64,000 nt of DNA, from NCBI GenBank assembly GCA_002709505.1, contig PARB01000030.1, forward strand, positions 55,816 to 119,815. The letters are read 5' to 3'. Both the position numbers and the translations under genes were made by a program. Of the stretch, positions 8,887 through 17,345 are shown piece after piece. Under the pieces are notes generated by a model that did no database searches, was not told the DNA's origin, and saw only the letters and a program-made list of their open reading frames with translations. How positions within the stretch are numbered: position 1 is the stretch's first letter; every line of letters begins with the position of its first letter. Origin of the DNA: Paracoccaceae bacterium. Its GTDB lineage: Bacteria > Pseudomonadota > Alphaproteobacteria > Rhizobiales > Stappiaceae.

Positions 8887-9339
8887 TCAGCCTTTCAACC
8901 ACATTTCGGCATTCTCGAACGGCATGCCCTCGTCATCCTCGGCCCGTCGCGACCGCTCCGTGAAGCCGAGCGCCTCGTAGAACGCGTAGGCCCGTGCGTT
9001 CGCGGTATAGACCTCCAGCCCCAGTTCGCCCTTGCGTTGCAGTGCATGCGCGATCAGCGCCCGTCCGATCCCCTGTCCATGATGGCGCGGCGTGACGAAC
9101 AGCCCGCCAATGAAACTGTCGAGCAGACTGATAAAGCCGACAGGCTGCGATCCCCGACAGGCCACCCAGGTTTCCGAATTGGGGAGATACTCGCTCTCGA
9201 TCAGTGCGCGCTGCTCACGCAGGCGATCCCGGCCGACGAAGGCATGTGCCTGAAGCGAAGCCTCGAGCCAGATGCCCGACAGCGTTTCAAGGTCCGTCGC
9301 GGCGTCATAGGCGCGGATGTGCGTTTCAAGGAGAGTCAT
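8887..9339 (-). CDS. GNAT-family N-acetyltransferase
   Basis: 150 aa. The GNAT fold is recognisable: acetyl-CoA pyrophosphate loop RHHGQGIGRALI near residue 85-95 (motif A, Q/RxxGxG/A), and NARAYAFYEALGFTERSRR (motif B with the conserved Tyr). Overall it resembles the YjaB-like single-domain acetyltransferases. The acceptor cannot be predicted. It stands alone between the MFS gene and a LuxR-type regulator, all on the minus strand, with spacing too wide for an obvious operon. Confidence 0.9.
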   Translation of the reverse strand: MTLLETHIRAYDAATDLETLSGIWLEASLQAHAFVGRDRLREQRALIESEYLPNSETWVACRGSQPVGFISLLDSFIGGLFVTPRHHGQGIGRALIAHALQRKGELGLEVYTANARAYAFYEALGFTERSRRAEDDEGMPFENAEMWLKG

Positions 9340-9450
9340 GATGGCTGCGGAGACACGCCTGCGATCCGGTGGAGGGAAAACCCCATGCGCTCGAAACGAG
9401 CCCTGGCTCCTGCCCTGACACTTGCAACACCAGTGGGTAGGCGAAACGCA

Positions 9451-9473
9451 GGCGCCGGCAGTCGACCGGCGCC
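9451..9473 (-). terminator. Hairpin downstream of the LuxR-type regulator
   Basis: Perfect 8-bp stem GGCGCCGG/CCGGCGCC around a 7-base loop. On the minus strand it is followed by TGCGTTTCG, a modest T-rich tail. It begins about 50 bases past the stop codon at 9524. Confidence 0.45.
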
Positions 9474-9523
9474 CCTTCGTTCAGATGCGTCTGGCGCGGG
9501 TCAGACGATCCGCGCCGGGCGGT

Positions 9524-10225
9524 TCACAGCCGGATCTGCCCGTAGCGCAGCGCCTCGACGACCGTATGCGTCTTGTTGGACGCATTCAGCTTGGCGCTCG
9601 CGTTTTGAAGATGGGCATGCACGGTGCGTTGCGAGATGTCGAGCAGCCCGGCGATGTCGCTGGCGGTCTTGCCAAGGGCGGTGAGTTCGAGCACCCGGCG
9701 TTCGCGTGCGGAGAGATCCCCCGGCCGCTGCGCCGAAATCACGCCCAGATCGATCAGCCGGCGGAAGGCGGCGTTGCAGATCAGTTCCAGATTGGACAAC
9801 TCGATCTTGCCGGCTTCCAGATGGGAGCCGCCGCCCAGAACGAGCGCCTGGAACGGATGCGTCTCGGTCACCGGAACCACCACCACGCGCGTGTCGCGAC
9901 CGAGCGATGCAAGCAGTTCGGAATGCGACATGTCGCCTTCGGTCACATCCCAGATGAACGGGCGGTTGCGCATGAGGCCCAGCATCAACGCGCTGTCATC
10001 CGCATCGAGATCGGAGCGTTCGATACCGCCGGCGCGATTGTCAGCCCAGCGGAACCTGTGCACCAGTCCGGAAATCGGCCGGTTGGGCATTGGAAGCCCT
10101 GCCGCGAGGATATGGGTCGCACCCAACCGGCGCAACTGGGTCTCAATGATATCAAGGACATGCTTTCCGGTCTGGGCGTCGGCGATTGCCTGTGCCCGCG
10201 CCTGCATTTCCGTAGGGTCAGCCAT
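9524..10225 (-). CDS. LuxR-family transcriptional regulator (orphan, GerE-type HTH)
   Basis: 233 aa from ATG 10225, which has AGGA six bases upstream. ATG 10246 would add 7 residues but has no spaced SD. The C-terminal about 60 residues are a LuxR/GerE helix-turn-helix (LSARERRVLELTALGKTASDIAGLLDISQRTVHAHLQNASAKLNASNKTHTVVEAL). The N-terminal about 160 residues are moderately similar in layout to autoinducer-binding or GAF-like sensory domains (FQALVLGGG, RLIDLGVI), but the classical AHL-pocket W/Y/D/P pattern is not clear. No luxI is adjacent, so it is a LuxR 'solo'. Ligand and targets are unknown. Confidence 0.85.
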   Translation of the reverse strand: MADPTEMQARAQAIADAQTGKHVLDIIETQLRRLGATHILAAGLPMPNRPISGLVHRFRWADNRAGGIERSDLDADDSALMLGLMRNRPFIWDVTEGDMSHSELLASLGRDTRVVVVPVTETHPFQALVLGGGSHLEAGKIELSNLELICNAAFRRLIDLGVISAQRPGDLSARERRVLELTALGKTASDIAGLLDISQRTVHAHLQNASAKLNASNKTHTVVEALRYGQIRL

Positions 10226-10246
10226 GCGTTCCTGCCTTTCCGTCAT

Positions 10247-10939
10247 CTCGCCAAGGCTCCTGGAGAGCCCGGACGATCCTGTCGGTCGATTCGAACCACA
10301 TTCACTGCGTCAAAATCGCAGGACGCCCCGCTCGAAACCGATGTCCCAGCAACATCGACCCGCCTCGTCCGTACACCATCCCCCGATGGATATTTCCCGA
10401 AAAAACGTCTCACCAGACTATACCTCAGCCCTGTCCCAATCCAGAATCTTTGCCAATGTCGTTGTTTTGACCCGGACCACCCCCGAGGCACCGGCTCCGC
10501 CCGGATCGCTGTGGAAATCCGATTAACCGATTCTGGAAACCACACGATCCCATTGGCAAGGCTTTACTTTTTTCAGATGACCGAAACCAGCTTATCGCGA
10601 CGATTGTGTTGATTAAAAGGACGTATTAATGTTTTTTGCAACCTTAACGTTAACAAATCGTTTCCGGCTTTGGCGCATTCTTACTGACCTGCCATCAAGT
10701 AACAGTGTCAATTTTGACAGTATCGTCAAAGTTGACGGAAAAAACGGCGCACCGGACCGCGGCTGTCCCGCGTCGCCGCAACAGGCAGCGGCTTCCCTCC
10801 TGGCCTCGCCCCTCAGCCAGAGGCCTTGCCGGTGTTCGCACAGGCCTTTCGCGCCGGGGGCATGGATGCTAAGTCCGGGCGGCGACCCTGGCCGGACCGT
10901 TCGACGGCCGGCGGTCAGCCCCCCACAACGAGAGGCGCC
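10247..10939. other. Long divergent intergenic region with tandem palindromes
   Basis: About 690 bases between the LuxR-type gene and the lipoprotein gene. The middle (10540-10740) is AT-rich. An ORF starting at ATG 10629 has a decent SD (AAAAGGA) but its product turns into Arg/Pro-rich out-of-frame-looking sequence and overlaps the lipoprotein start, so it is not called. The clear features are two tandem 14-bp palindromes at 10706-10737. Confidence 0.5.
10706..10737. promoter_or_regulatory. Tandem 14-bp palindromes, probable operator pair
   Basis: TGTCAATTTTGACA (10706-10719) and CGTCAAAGTTGACG (10724-10737) are each perfect inverted repeats of the form YGTCAA-N2-TTGACR, with centres 18 bp apart. 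They lie about 200 bases upstream of the DUF1131 lipoprotein. The cognate regulator is unknown. Confidence 0.6.
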
Positions 10940-11524
10940 ATGCGGTTTTTCAAACGCTTTTTCCCGGTTGTTCTGATTTCGGTTCTGGCCGGTGCCTGTT
11001 CGCCGACGCTTGACACCGGACCGGTCACCGTCGCGCGAACCTCGAATATCACACTCGTCAAAATCACGGATGCGGGCGCGGGTGGCATCACGTCCGAAAC
11101 GGTCTATTCCGAGAAGGCGGTCGCGCAGGCCTTGCCGGGCTTCACGGCAGAGGGCTTCCAGTCGGCAACTGAGGACAGGACCGAATGGGCCATCGGCGCC
11201 TTCAATGCCGACGGGTTCCAGGTTCTGCAGATCTACAAGGGCGGCGACGGCAAGGTGCGCGCGGTGCATGGCGTGACCCATCACCTGCAAGGGCCGAACG
11301 GCGAACGCATCGGCATGACCTTTGCCGAGGTCGGCACGTCGCGTAGCGACTGCCGCGTCGGCCGCAACCTGTGGCGCGGCATGGCGATCTGCAAGGCCGA
11401 CGGCAGCGACAATGTCACCCTCGTCTATGCTATCTCGCAATATGCCGGCCCCTTCGACCGGCTGCCGCCCAGCGACCAGCTGCGGGAAGCGGCGATCCAG
11501 CGCATCATCTGGACCGCGCCCTGA
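10940..11524 (+). CDS. DUF1131 (YfeY-like) lipoprotein
   Basis: 194 aa from ATG 10940 (MRFFKRFFPVVLISVLAGACSP), with AGAGG upstream. The lipobox LAGAC gives a lipidated Cys near residue 19 and Ser at +2 suggests outer-membrane sorting. The C-terminal pattern (CRVGRNLWRGMAICKADGSDNVTLVY ... LPPSDQLREAAIQRIIWTAP) matches, from memory, the end of E. coli YfeY, the RpoE-regulated DUF1131 lipoprotein (cf. the -PSDDTLKNWKVSKIIW- ending). Function is unknown in the family; a role in envelope stress is plausible. The upstream palindromes may be its operator. Confidence 0.85.
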   Translation: MRFFKRFFPVVLISVLAGACSPTLDTGPVTVARTSNITLVKITDAGAGGITSETVYSEKAVAQALPGFTAEGFQSATEDRTEWAIGAFNADGFQVLQIYKGGDGKVRAVHGVTHHLQGPNGERIGMTFAEVGTSRSDCRVGRNLWRGMAICKADGSDNVTLVYAISQYAGPFDRLPPSDQLREAAIQRIIWTAP

Positions 11525-11594
11525 GGCAAAGCGGGAGGCAAACCCGGCGGCACTCGGTCCAGCGCATGCCCCCCGCAGAGCCGACCGGTGCCGC

Positions 11595-13175
11595 CTAAGC
11601 CTGCTTCAACCGGGCGATACCTTCCGGCGCGGCGGTGTTTTGCAGAAAGCCGGTTGCCTCGGTGAAGGTCATCGGGCGCGCGAACAAATATCCTTGGCCG
11701 AACTTGCAATCGAGACTCTTCAATTGCGCGAGCTGTTCGGGCCGCTCGATCCCTTCCGCCGTGGTCGGAATATCCAATCCGTCCGCAAGAGCGATAATCG
11801 ATTTCACGATCTTCAGTCGCTTCTTATCCTTGCCGACGGCTTCGACGAAAGCGCGGTCGATCTTGATATAGTCGAAGGTCAGATTGGACAGTTGCGAAAG
11901 GCTTGAGTAGCCGGTTCCGAAATCATCGAGGGCGAAGGTGACCCCTTCCTTGCGCAGGCTGTTGATGACGGCTGTTGCGGTGTCCAGATCGCGCACAAGC
12001 GCGCTTTCGGTCACTTCGATCTCCAGCTGTCGCGGCGCCAAACCGGTGTCGGCGAGGATGGCGAGAATGCGATGGGCGAGAAGGCGGTCGCCCATCATCG
12101 ATGGCGCAACGTTGAACGCGATCTTCAAATGCGCCGGCCAGTTCAGCGCATCCGTGCAGGCGCGGCGCAGCAGGTTCTCCGACAACTCGATGATGATGCC
12201 GATGTCATCGGCGATCTGGATAAACTCGTCCGGCGGGATGAACTGTCCCGGAGCATGCTCCCAACGGGCAAGCACCTCGAACCCGCGCACGTTTCCCGTC
12301 TCCAGGTCGATCAACGGCTGATAGTGCGGAACGATGGCTTTCTCGCGCACGGCACGGCGAAGCTGCTGTTCCAGCTTGGCGCGTCCGCTCATCGCCCCGT
12401 CCATCGCCGGGTCGTAGTGCATGGCACATCCCCGACCCGCCTTCTTGCCGCTGTAAAGCGCATAGTCCGCCCGCAGAAGCAGATCCTTCAAGGTCGCCGC
12501 CTGTCGATCCGAGGGAGCAGCGATGCCGACGCAGGCTCCGATCTCGACGTGAACGCCCTTGATGGCAACCGGACAACTCAAAAGCGAGATGATCTCTTCA
12601 GCCCGCGCCGTCAGTTGCAGGGCCGGCGCGGTCTTGCAGATCACAACGAACTCGTCGCCGCCAAGACGCACGACGATGTCGTCGGGAAACAGGCGCCGGA
12701 GACGCTGAGCGATGTCCGCCAGCAGCGCATCTCCGCCATCGTGTCCGATCAGGTCGTTGACCCTCTTGAAGCCATCCAGGTCGATCGCAAGAACGGCGTG
12801 GCATTGCATGCCGCCCCGCTCCGCGATCATCTGCACCGCCTGCTGCTCCAGAAAGCGACGGTTCGGCAATCCGGTCAGCGCATCGTGAACCGCGGTCCAG
12901 CTGGCCTGGGTTTCCGCCGACCGCCGGAAGCGCGCCTCCCGTCGGAAATCGTTCATCCGACGCACCGCAAAAACGAACCCCATGAGACCGGCGCAGATCA
13001 ACCCGACCAGCACCTCATCCAGTTCAAGCGCTTCATGCGCTTCGATAAAATCATGAAGCTGTTCGTAAGCATCGTTGTGGACCGCCACGGCCCAGAGCAT
13101 CAACGCCACTGCGCTCAAGAGCAGAAGCTCCGAATAAACGCCGATGCTGATGCGCCAGAATCGCTTCTTCTTCAT
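11595..13175 (-). CDS. Membrane-anchored GGDEF-EAL cyclic-di-GMP enzyme
   Basis: 526 aa from ATG 13175 (MKKKRFWRIS), preceded by GAGGAAAC; the ORF-track start 27 bases upstream has no comparable signal. Two N-terminal transmembrane helices (residues about 10-30 and 50-70) flank a short periplasmic loop with several acidic residues and His. The GGDEF domain has an intact active site (RLGGDEF) preceded by DALTGLPNRRFLEQQ. The EAL domain has FEVLARW in place of EAL, plus DDFGTGYSS and DYIKIDR, so phosphodiesterase residues look present. The net activity cannot be read from sequence. A PilZ protein at 24394 is a possible distant effector. Confidence 0.95.
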   Translation of the reverse strand: MKKKRFWRISIGVYSELLLLSAVALMLWAVAVHNDAYEQLHDFIEAHEALELDEVLVGLICAGLMGFVFAVRRMNDFRREARFRRSAETQASWTAVHDALTGLPNRRFLEQQAVQMIAERGGMQCHAVLAIDLDGFKRVNDLIGHDGGDALLADIAQRLRRLFPDDIVVRLGGDEFVVICKTAPALQLTARAEEIISLLSCPVAIKGVHVEIGACVGIAAPSDRQAATLKDLLLRADYALYSGKKAGRGCAMHYDPAMDGAMSGRAKLEQQLRRAVREKAIVPHYQPLIDLETGNVRGFEVLARWEHAPGQFIPPDEFIQIADDIGIIIELSENLLRRACTDALNWPAHLKIAFNVAPSMMGDRLLAHRILAILADTGLAPRQLEIEVTESALVRDLDTATAVINSLRKEGVTFALDDFGTGYSSLSQLSNLTFDYIKIDRAFVEAVGKDKKRLKIVKSIIALADGLDIPTTAEGIERPEQLAQLKSLDCKFGQGYLFARPMTFTEATGFLQNTAAPEGIARLKQA

Positions 13176-13575
13176 TGTTTCCTCAGCGCGAAACAGCCAC
13201 ACCCCAAACAGAATTTATCAGCGGGACCTCTTTCGTCCAAGTTAATGAAAAATGTTTTATCACTTTAATTAAAAAACAGAATTGAACCCGAAGTACAAAA
13301 TCAACAAATTCAAGCCAGAATATACATAAACAAGTTTTGCAACTTGAATTACGCAACGACACTTCCCAGCCGAAGCGTGCCGTTGCGCCGCAATTCTATG
13401 ACGTTTTTTCGATTCGTGCAGTTTTTCAAGGCTTCAGGCCGGGATGCGGCATGCGCGCCGACAGGTGCGAATACCCCCTTCCCCGGACGAACCACGCCGG
13501 GCGCCGGATGTTCCGTTTCGGGACGTGCGCCCGGCACGGCATTTGCGTGGCTGCGGATGCGGAAGGACCAACGAC
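13176..13575. other. Divergent intergenic region between GGDEF-EAL and Tat beta-helix genes
   Basis: About 400 bases without a gene. The first half is AT-rich (13230-13350), consistent with divergent promoters. A small hairpin CAAGTT-ttgc-AACTTG occurs at 13331-13346. The distal half is GC-rich and holds nothing recognisable except the SD (GGAAGGA, 13561-13567) of the next gene. Confidence 0.5.
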
Positions 13576-14985
13576 ATGGAACGAAACAGTCAGCGCATCG
13601 CAACTGCAGGCATTTCCCGGCGCACCCTGCTCCTTTGCGGGGCGGGTACCCTTGCCGGCGCGGCTCTCGCCGGAGCCTCGCTGCCGGCGCGCGCGGCCGT
13701 CCGGGTCGCGGACCTGCGCGGCACCATCGACGCGGCCGAATTCGGCATCCGCCCGGGTGCTGCCGACGATCAAAGCAGCCTGATGCAACAGGCGATCGAC
13801 GCCGCCGCCCAGCGCGGGCGCGCGCTGTTTCTTCCCGGCGGACGCTATACGGTCGCAAACCTGCGGCTGCCGTCGGGGACCAAGCTGGTCGGCCTGCCGG
13901 GACAGACCCGTTTCGACTACCAGGGCGGCGGCCACCTGATCTATTGCGAGAAGGCCAAATCCGTCGGCATCGAGGGCATCCATTTCGACGGCGGCAACCG
14001 CTTCATCGGCGAATACGCCCCGGCCCTGCTGCATTTCGCCGACGCGCAGGATGTCGCCATCGAGGGCTGCACCGTCACCGGCAGCACCAAGATGGGCCTG
14101 GCCCTCGACCGCTGTTCTGGGCGCGTGGCAAACTCCACGATCTCGGGCGCGCGCCTGGCGGGCCTTCGCAGCGTCGAGGCGAGCGGACTGGCGATCACCG
14201 GCAATCATGTGCACGACTGCGCCAATGGCGGCATTCTGGTGCATCGCTGGCGCGAGGGCGACGACGGCACCATCGTCTCCGGCAACCGGGTGGAGCGGAT
14301 CTTCGCCCGCGAGGGCGGCACGGGCCAGAACGGCAATGGCATCAACATCTTCCGCGCGCACAACGTCATCGTACGCGGCAACCGCGTCGCCGATTGCGCC
14401 TTTTCCGCGATCCGCTCCAACGGCGGGTCGGGGATCATCATCGAGGGCAATTCGTGCCTGCGCTCGGGCGAGACCGCGATCTACTCCGAGTTTGCCTTCC
14501 AGGGCGCGGTGATCGCCGACAATCTGGTCGACGGCGGCGCCATCGGCATTTCCATCGCCAATTTCCTCGATGGCGGGCGGCTCGCGACCTGTTCCGGCAA
14601 CGTCGTGCGCAACATCGTTGACACCGGTCCCTATCCGGCCGAGGTGCAGGGCTTCGGCATCGGCATCGCGGTGGAGGCGGACACCGCCCTCACCGGAAAT
14701 GTGGTGGAAAACGCCGCGCGCATCGGCGTGCACATGGGCTGGGGCCCCTATTTGCGCGATGTCGCGGCAACCTCGAACGTGCTGCGCGACTGCCCCATCG
14801 GCGTCGCGGTCACCGTCGTGGAGGGCGCAGGACCCGCCCTGATCGCCAGCAACATGATCACCGGCGCCCGACAGGGCGCGGTCGTCGGCCACCGCTGGAA
14901 GGAGGCGACGACGGGCGATCTGACGCGGGAGGATGCGGCCAGCCGCTTCCCGCATCTCTCGGTGAGCGGAAACGTGGTGCGCTGA
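13576..14985 (+). CDS. Tat-exported right-handed beta-helix protein (TIGR03808-like)
   Basis: 469 aa from ATG 13576, with GGAAGGA nine bases upstream. The N-terminus carries a twin-arginine signal (ISRRTLLLCGAGTLAGAALAGASLPARA). The mature part begins like pectate-lyase-fold proteins (FGIRPGAADDQSSLMQQAIDAAA...LFLPGGRYTV) and continues with repeated beta-helix coils (ITGNHVHDC, VSGNRVERI, VRGNRVADC, IEGNSCLRS). This matches the 'twin-arg-translocated repetitive protein' family TIGR03808 of Rhizobiales. A polysaccharide-active or surface role is inferred only from the fold. It ends exactly where the convergent asparaginase gene ends. Confidence 0.88.
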   Translation: MERNSQRIATAGISRRTLLLCGAGTLAGAALAGASLPARAAVRVADLRGTIDAAEFGIRPGAADDQSSLMQQAIDAAAQRGRALFLPGGRYTVANLRLPSGTKLVGLPGQTRFDYQGGGHLIYCEKAKSVGIEGIHFDGGNRFIGEYAPALLHFADAQDVAIEGCTVTGSTKMGLALDRCSGRVANSTISGARLAGLRSVEASGLAITGNHVHDCANGGILVHRWREGDDGTIVSGNRVERIFAREGGTGQNGNGINIFRAHNVIVRGNRVADCAFSAIRSNGGSGIIIEGNSCLRSGETAIYSEFAFQGAVIADNLVDGGAIGISIANFLDGGRLATCSGNVVRNIVDTGPYPAEVQGFGIGIAVEADTALTGNVVENAARIGVHMGWGPYLRDVAATSNVLRDCPIGVAVTVVEGAGPALIASNMITGARQGAVVGHRWKEATTGDLTREDAASRFPHLSVSGNVVR

Positions 14986-16005
14986 TCAGGCCCGCAAGCC
15001 GTCGAGCGCGCCCTCGACCGCCCGCACGTCACCGACGTGGATGCCGTTCCAGTTGACCAGCCGCGGCGCGACCCAGGGCGCGAGCGCGGCATGTTCGTCG
15101 TCGGAGAGATCGAGCAGCTGCGCGAGCACGCCGGCCATCATGGTTTCCGCCGCCCGCGTCGCGCCGTCCTCGCATTTCAGCGCGACGCCGATGCCGAGTT
15201 CCGGGATCGCGGCGGTGAAAACGCCTTCCGCGCCGGTCTTGACGAAGACGCGCCCCGAAAAGGCCCGCATCACATCGGTGCAGAACCGTTCGGTGCCGGC
15301 GACCATTTCCGGCACGCCCGTGCAGGCGTCATAGAGCCGCTGCGCAGCCTCGGCGCGGGCCGGCTCGAGACCGGTTCCCGTGCCGAGGCGCGCGAAGGCA
15401 TAGGCCAAACGGTCGAGCGGCATGGCATAGGTCGGGATCGAACAGCCGTCGGTGCCCCTCGCCATGTCGGCAAAGGACATGCCGCTCATCTCTTCCATGG
15501 CGGCGCGCGCCTCGCGCTGCACCGGGTGCTCCGGCTCCACATAGCCGCGCGGATCGACGCCGAGGGTGCGCGCCAGGCCGACGAAACCGGCGTGCTTGCC
15601 CGAGCAGTTGTTGTGCAGCGGGCAGGGAGAGGCATCGGCGCGGTGAAGGATGGCGACGTCTTCCATGCGCTTGGGCCAGTGGCTGCCGCATTCCAGCGCG
15701 CTTTCGTCCGCGCCCGCCTTCATCAGCATCACCCGCGCGGCGTTGACATGCATCGCCTCGCCGTTGTGCGACGCGCAGGCAAGGGCAAGCTCCGCATCGC
15801 TCAGGTCGAGTGCCTCGGCCGCCCCCGATTCCACCAGCGGCAGCGCCTGCAGCGCCTTGACGGCGGAGCGGGGAAACACCTGCCAGTCGGCATCGCCCAC
15901 GGAAGCGACGCGCTTGCCGTCGGCATCGACGATGACGATGGCACCGCGATGACGGCTTTCAATGGCCGTGCCGCGCGTGACCTCGACGAGAACGGGATTT
16001 TCCAT
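14986..16005 (-). CDS. Asparaginase II-type protein (PF06089 family)
   Basis: 339 aa from ATG 16005 (MENPVLVEVTRG). The family pattern is clear: RGTAIESRHRGAIVIVDADG, FPRSAVKALQALPLVESGAAE, ASHNGEAMHV, CPLHNNCSGKHAGFVGLA, GTDGCSIPTYAMPL and the late VFVKTGAEGVFTAAIPE. This is the R. etli AsnA/AnsA-type group, unrelated to E. coli AnsB, which hydrolyses L-asparagine to aspartate in the cytoplasm. The start codon lies one base beyond the stop of the upstream aminotransferase, so the two are translationally coupled. Together they could channel Asn to Asp to oxaloacetate, but the aminotransferase substrate is unproven. Confidence 0.9.
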   Translation of the reverse strand: MENPVLVEVTRGTAIESRHRGAIVIVDADGKRVASVGDADWQVFPRSAVKALQALPLVESGAAEALDLSDAELALACASHNGEAMHVNAARVMLMKAGADESALECGSHWPKRMEDVAILHRADASPCPLHNNCSGKHAGFVGLARTLGVDPRGYVEPEHPVQREARAAMEEMSGMSFADMARGTDGCSIPTYAMPLDRLAYAFARLGTGTGLEPARAEAAQRLYDACTGVPEMVAGTERFCTDVMRAFSGRVFVKTGAEGVFTAAIPELGIGVALKCEDGATRAAETMMAGVLAQLLDLSDDEHAALAPWVAPRLVNWNGIHVGDVRAVEGALDGLRA

Positions 16006-16006
16006 C

Positions 16007-17215
16007 TCAGGCTTCTCCCGCAATCGCCAGCGACGGCGCCGCGCGACCGGCGATCCAGGCGCCGAGACGCTCCAGCGCCGCATCGATGACCGCGTCCTGC
16101 TTGCAGAAGCAGAAGCGGATGAAGTTCGTCGGCGCGTCGGCCACATAGAAGGCGGAGACCGGCACGGCGGCGACCCCGGCTTCCTCCACCATCAGCCGGC
16201 AGATCTCCGCGTCGTTCCCCTCGATCCCCAGCGGGGAGATGTCGCAGGTGGCGAAATAGGTGCCCTCGCAGGGAAGAACGCCGAAACCCAGCGCCGCAAG
16301 TCCGCTGGCGATCCGGTCGCGCTTGGCCTGCATCTCGTCGCACAGGCCGGTGAAATAGCTGTCGTCCTTGCCAAGGCCGTAGGCGACGGCCCGCTGCAGG
16401 TTGGGCGGCGTGGTGAAGGTGACGAACTGATGCGCCTTGGCGATCGGCTCCAGGAGCTTCGGCGCAGCGGTGATATAGCCGACCTTCCAGCCGGTGAGCG
16501 AGAAGGTCTTGCCGGCAGAGCCGATGCGCACGGTGCGCTCGCGCATGCCCTCGATCGCCATCAGCGGCAAATGCCGGCGCCCGTCGAACAGGAGGTGCTC
16601 GTAGACCTCGTCGCAGATCGCATAGACGCCGTGCTCGAGGCAGAGCCGAGCGATGGCCTCCAGCTCCTCCACCGAGAACACCTTGCCGGCCGGGTTCATC
16701 GGGTTGTTGATCAGGATCGCCTTGGTGTTTTCGGTGAAAGCGTCCTCGAGCGCGCGCAGGTTCAACCGCCAGTCCGGCGGAGTCACGCGCAGGCGCACCG
16801 GGATCCCCCCTGCCCGCTTCACCAGCGGCAGGTAGCAGTCATACAGCGGCTCGACCAGGATCACCTCGTCGCCCGGCTCCAGCAGCGCCAGGAGGGTGTC
16901 GGCCAGCGCCTCGGTCGCACCCGACGTCACCATGACTTCCGTCTGCCAGTCGACGTCGAGACCGTAGAACCGCTTGTTGGAGGCGGCAACCGCCTGGCGC
17001 AGCTCGGGCAGGCCCAGCATCGGCGGATACTGGTTCGGTCCCAGCATTAGCGCGTCGGCGGCCATGCGACGCACGTCCTCCGGACCGTCGACGTCCGGAA
17101 ATCCCTGGCCGAGGTTGATCGCCCCATGCGCGATGGCAAGCCGGGACATGGTCTCGAAGATCGTGGTGGGAAGGCCGGTGAACACCGGATTGGTCGGCTT
17201 CATGCTGTCTTGCAT
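16007..17215 (-). CDS. Class I/II aminotransferase (PLP fold type I)
   Basis: 402 aa. Fold-type-I markers are clear: INLGQGFPDVDGP at the N-terminus, NNPMNPAGKVFS, CDEVYEHLLFDG and the Schiff-base lysine in SAGKTFSLTGWKVGYI near residue 240. The C-terminal substrate Arg lies in NFIRFCFCKQ. It resembles the kynurenine/methionine/aromatic-type aminotransferases (YbdL-like) rather than AspC. It is directly followed by the asparaginase gene with a one-base gap. ATG 17215 is preceded by GCAAGG; Met5 is an alternative. Confidence 0.9.
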   Translation of the reverse strand: MQDSMKPTNPVFTGLPTTIFETMSRLAIAHGAINLGQGFPDVDGPEDVRRMAADALMLGPNQYPPMLGLPELRQAVAASNKRFYGLDVDWQTEVMVTSGATEALADTLLALLEPGDEVILVEPLYDCYLPLVKRAGGIPVRLRVTPPDWRLNLRALEDAFTENTKAILINNPMNPAGKVFSVEELEAIARLCLEHGVYAICDEVYEHLLFDGRRHLPLMAIEGMRERTVRIGSAGKTFSLTGWKVGYITAAPKLLEPIAKAHQFVTFTTPPNLQRAVAYGLGKDDSYFTGLCDEMQAKRDRIASGLAALGFGVLPCEGTYFATCDISPLGIEGNDAEICRLMVEEAGVAAVPVSAFYVADAPTNFIRFCFCKQDAVIDAALERLGAWIAGRAAPSLAIAGEA

Positions 17216-17300
17216 CCTTGCATCGCGGCTCTCCCCCCGGATCGACCGCCCGTCTCCGCAGGGTTGTAGTCATTCGCCAGGCCGACGTCCAGACGAACGC

Positions 17301-17336
17301 GCGATGGGCCGCGGACGCCGGTCCGCGGCCCATCGC
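17301..17336 (-). terminator. Perfect 16-bp stem-loop between hss and the aminotransferase
   Basis: GCGATGGGCCGCGGAC and GTCCGCGGCCCATCGC flank a 4-base loop, nine bases past the hss stop. There is no poly-T, but the stem is exceptionally stable. It probably ends or protects the polyamine transcript and insulates the downstream same-strand aminotransferase. Confidence 0.6.
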
Positions 17337-17345
17337 GTCAGGCGC

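Noticed and set aside
10629-10976. Possible small gene with SD AAAAGGA
   Set aside because: The first 40 codons look plausible, but the frame then becomes Pro/Arg-rich noise and runs into the lipoprotein gene. The tandem palindromes lie inside it, so regulatory DNA is the better explanation.
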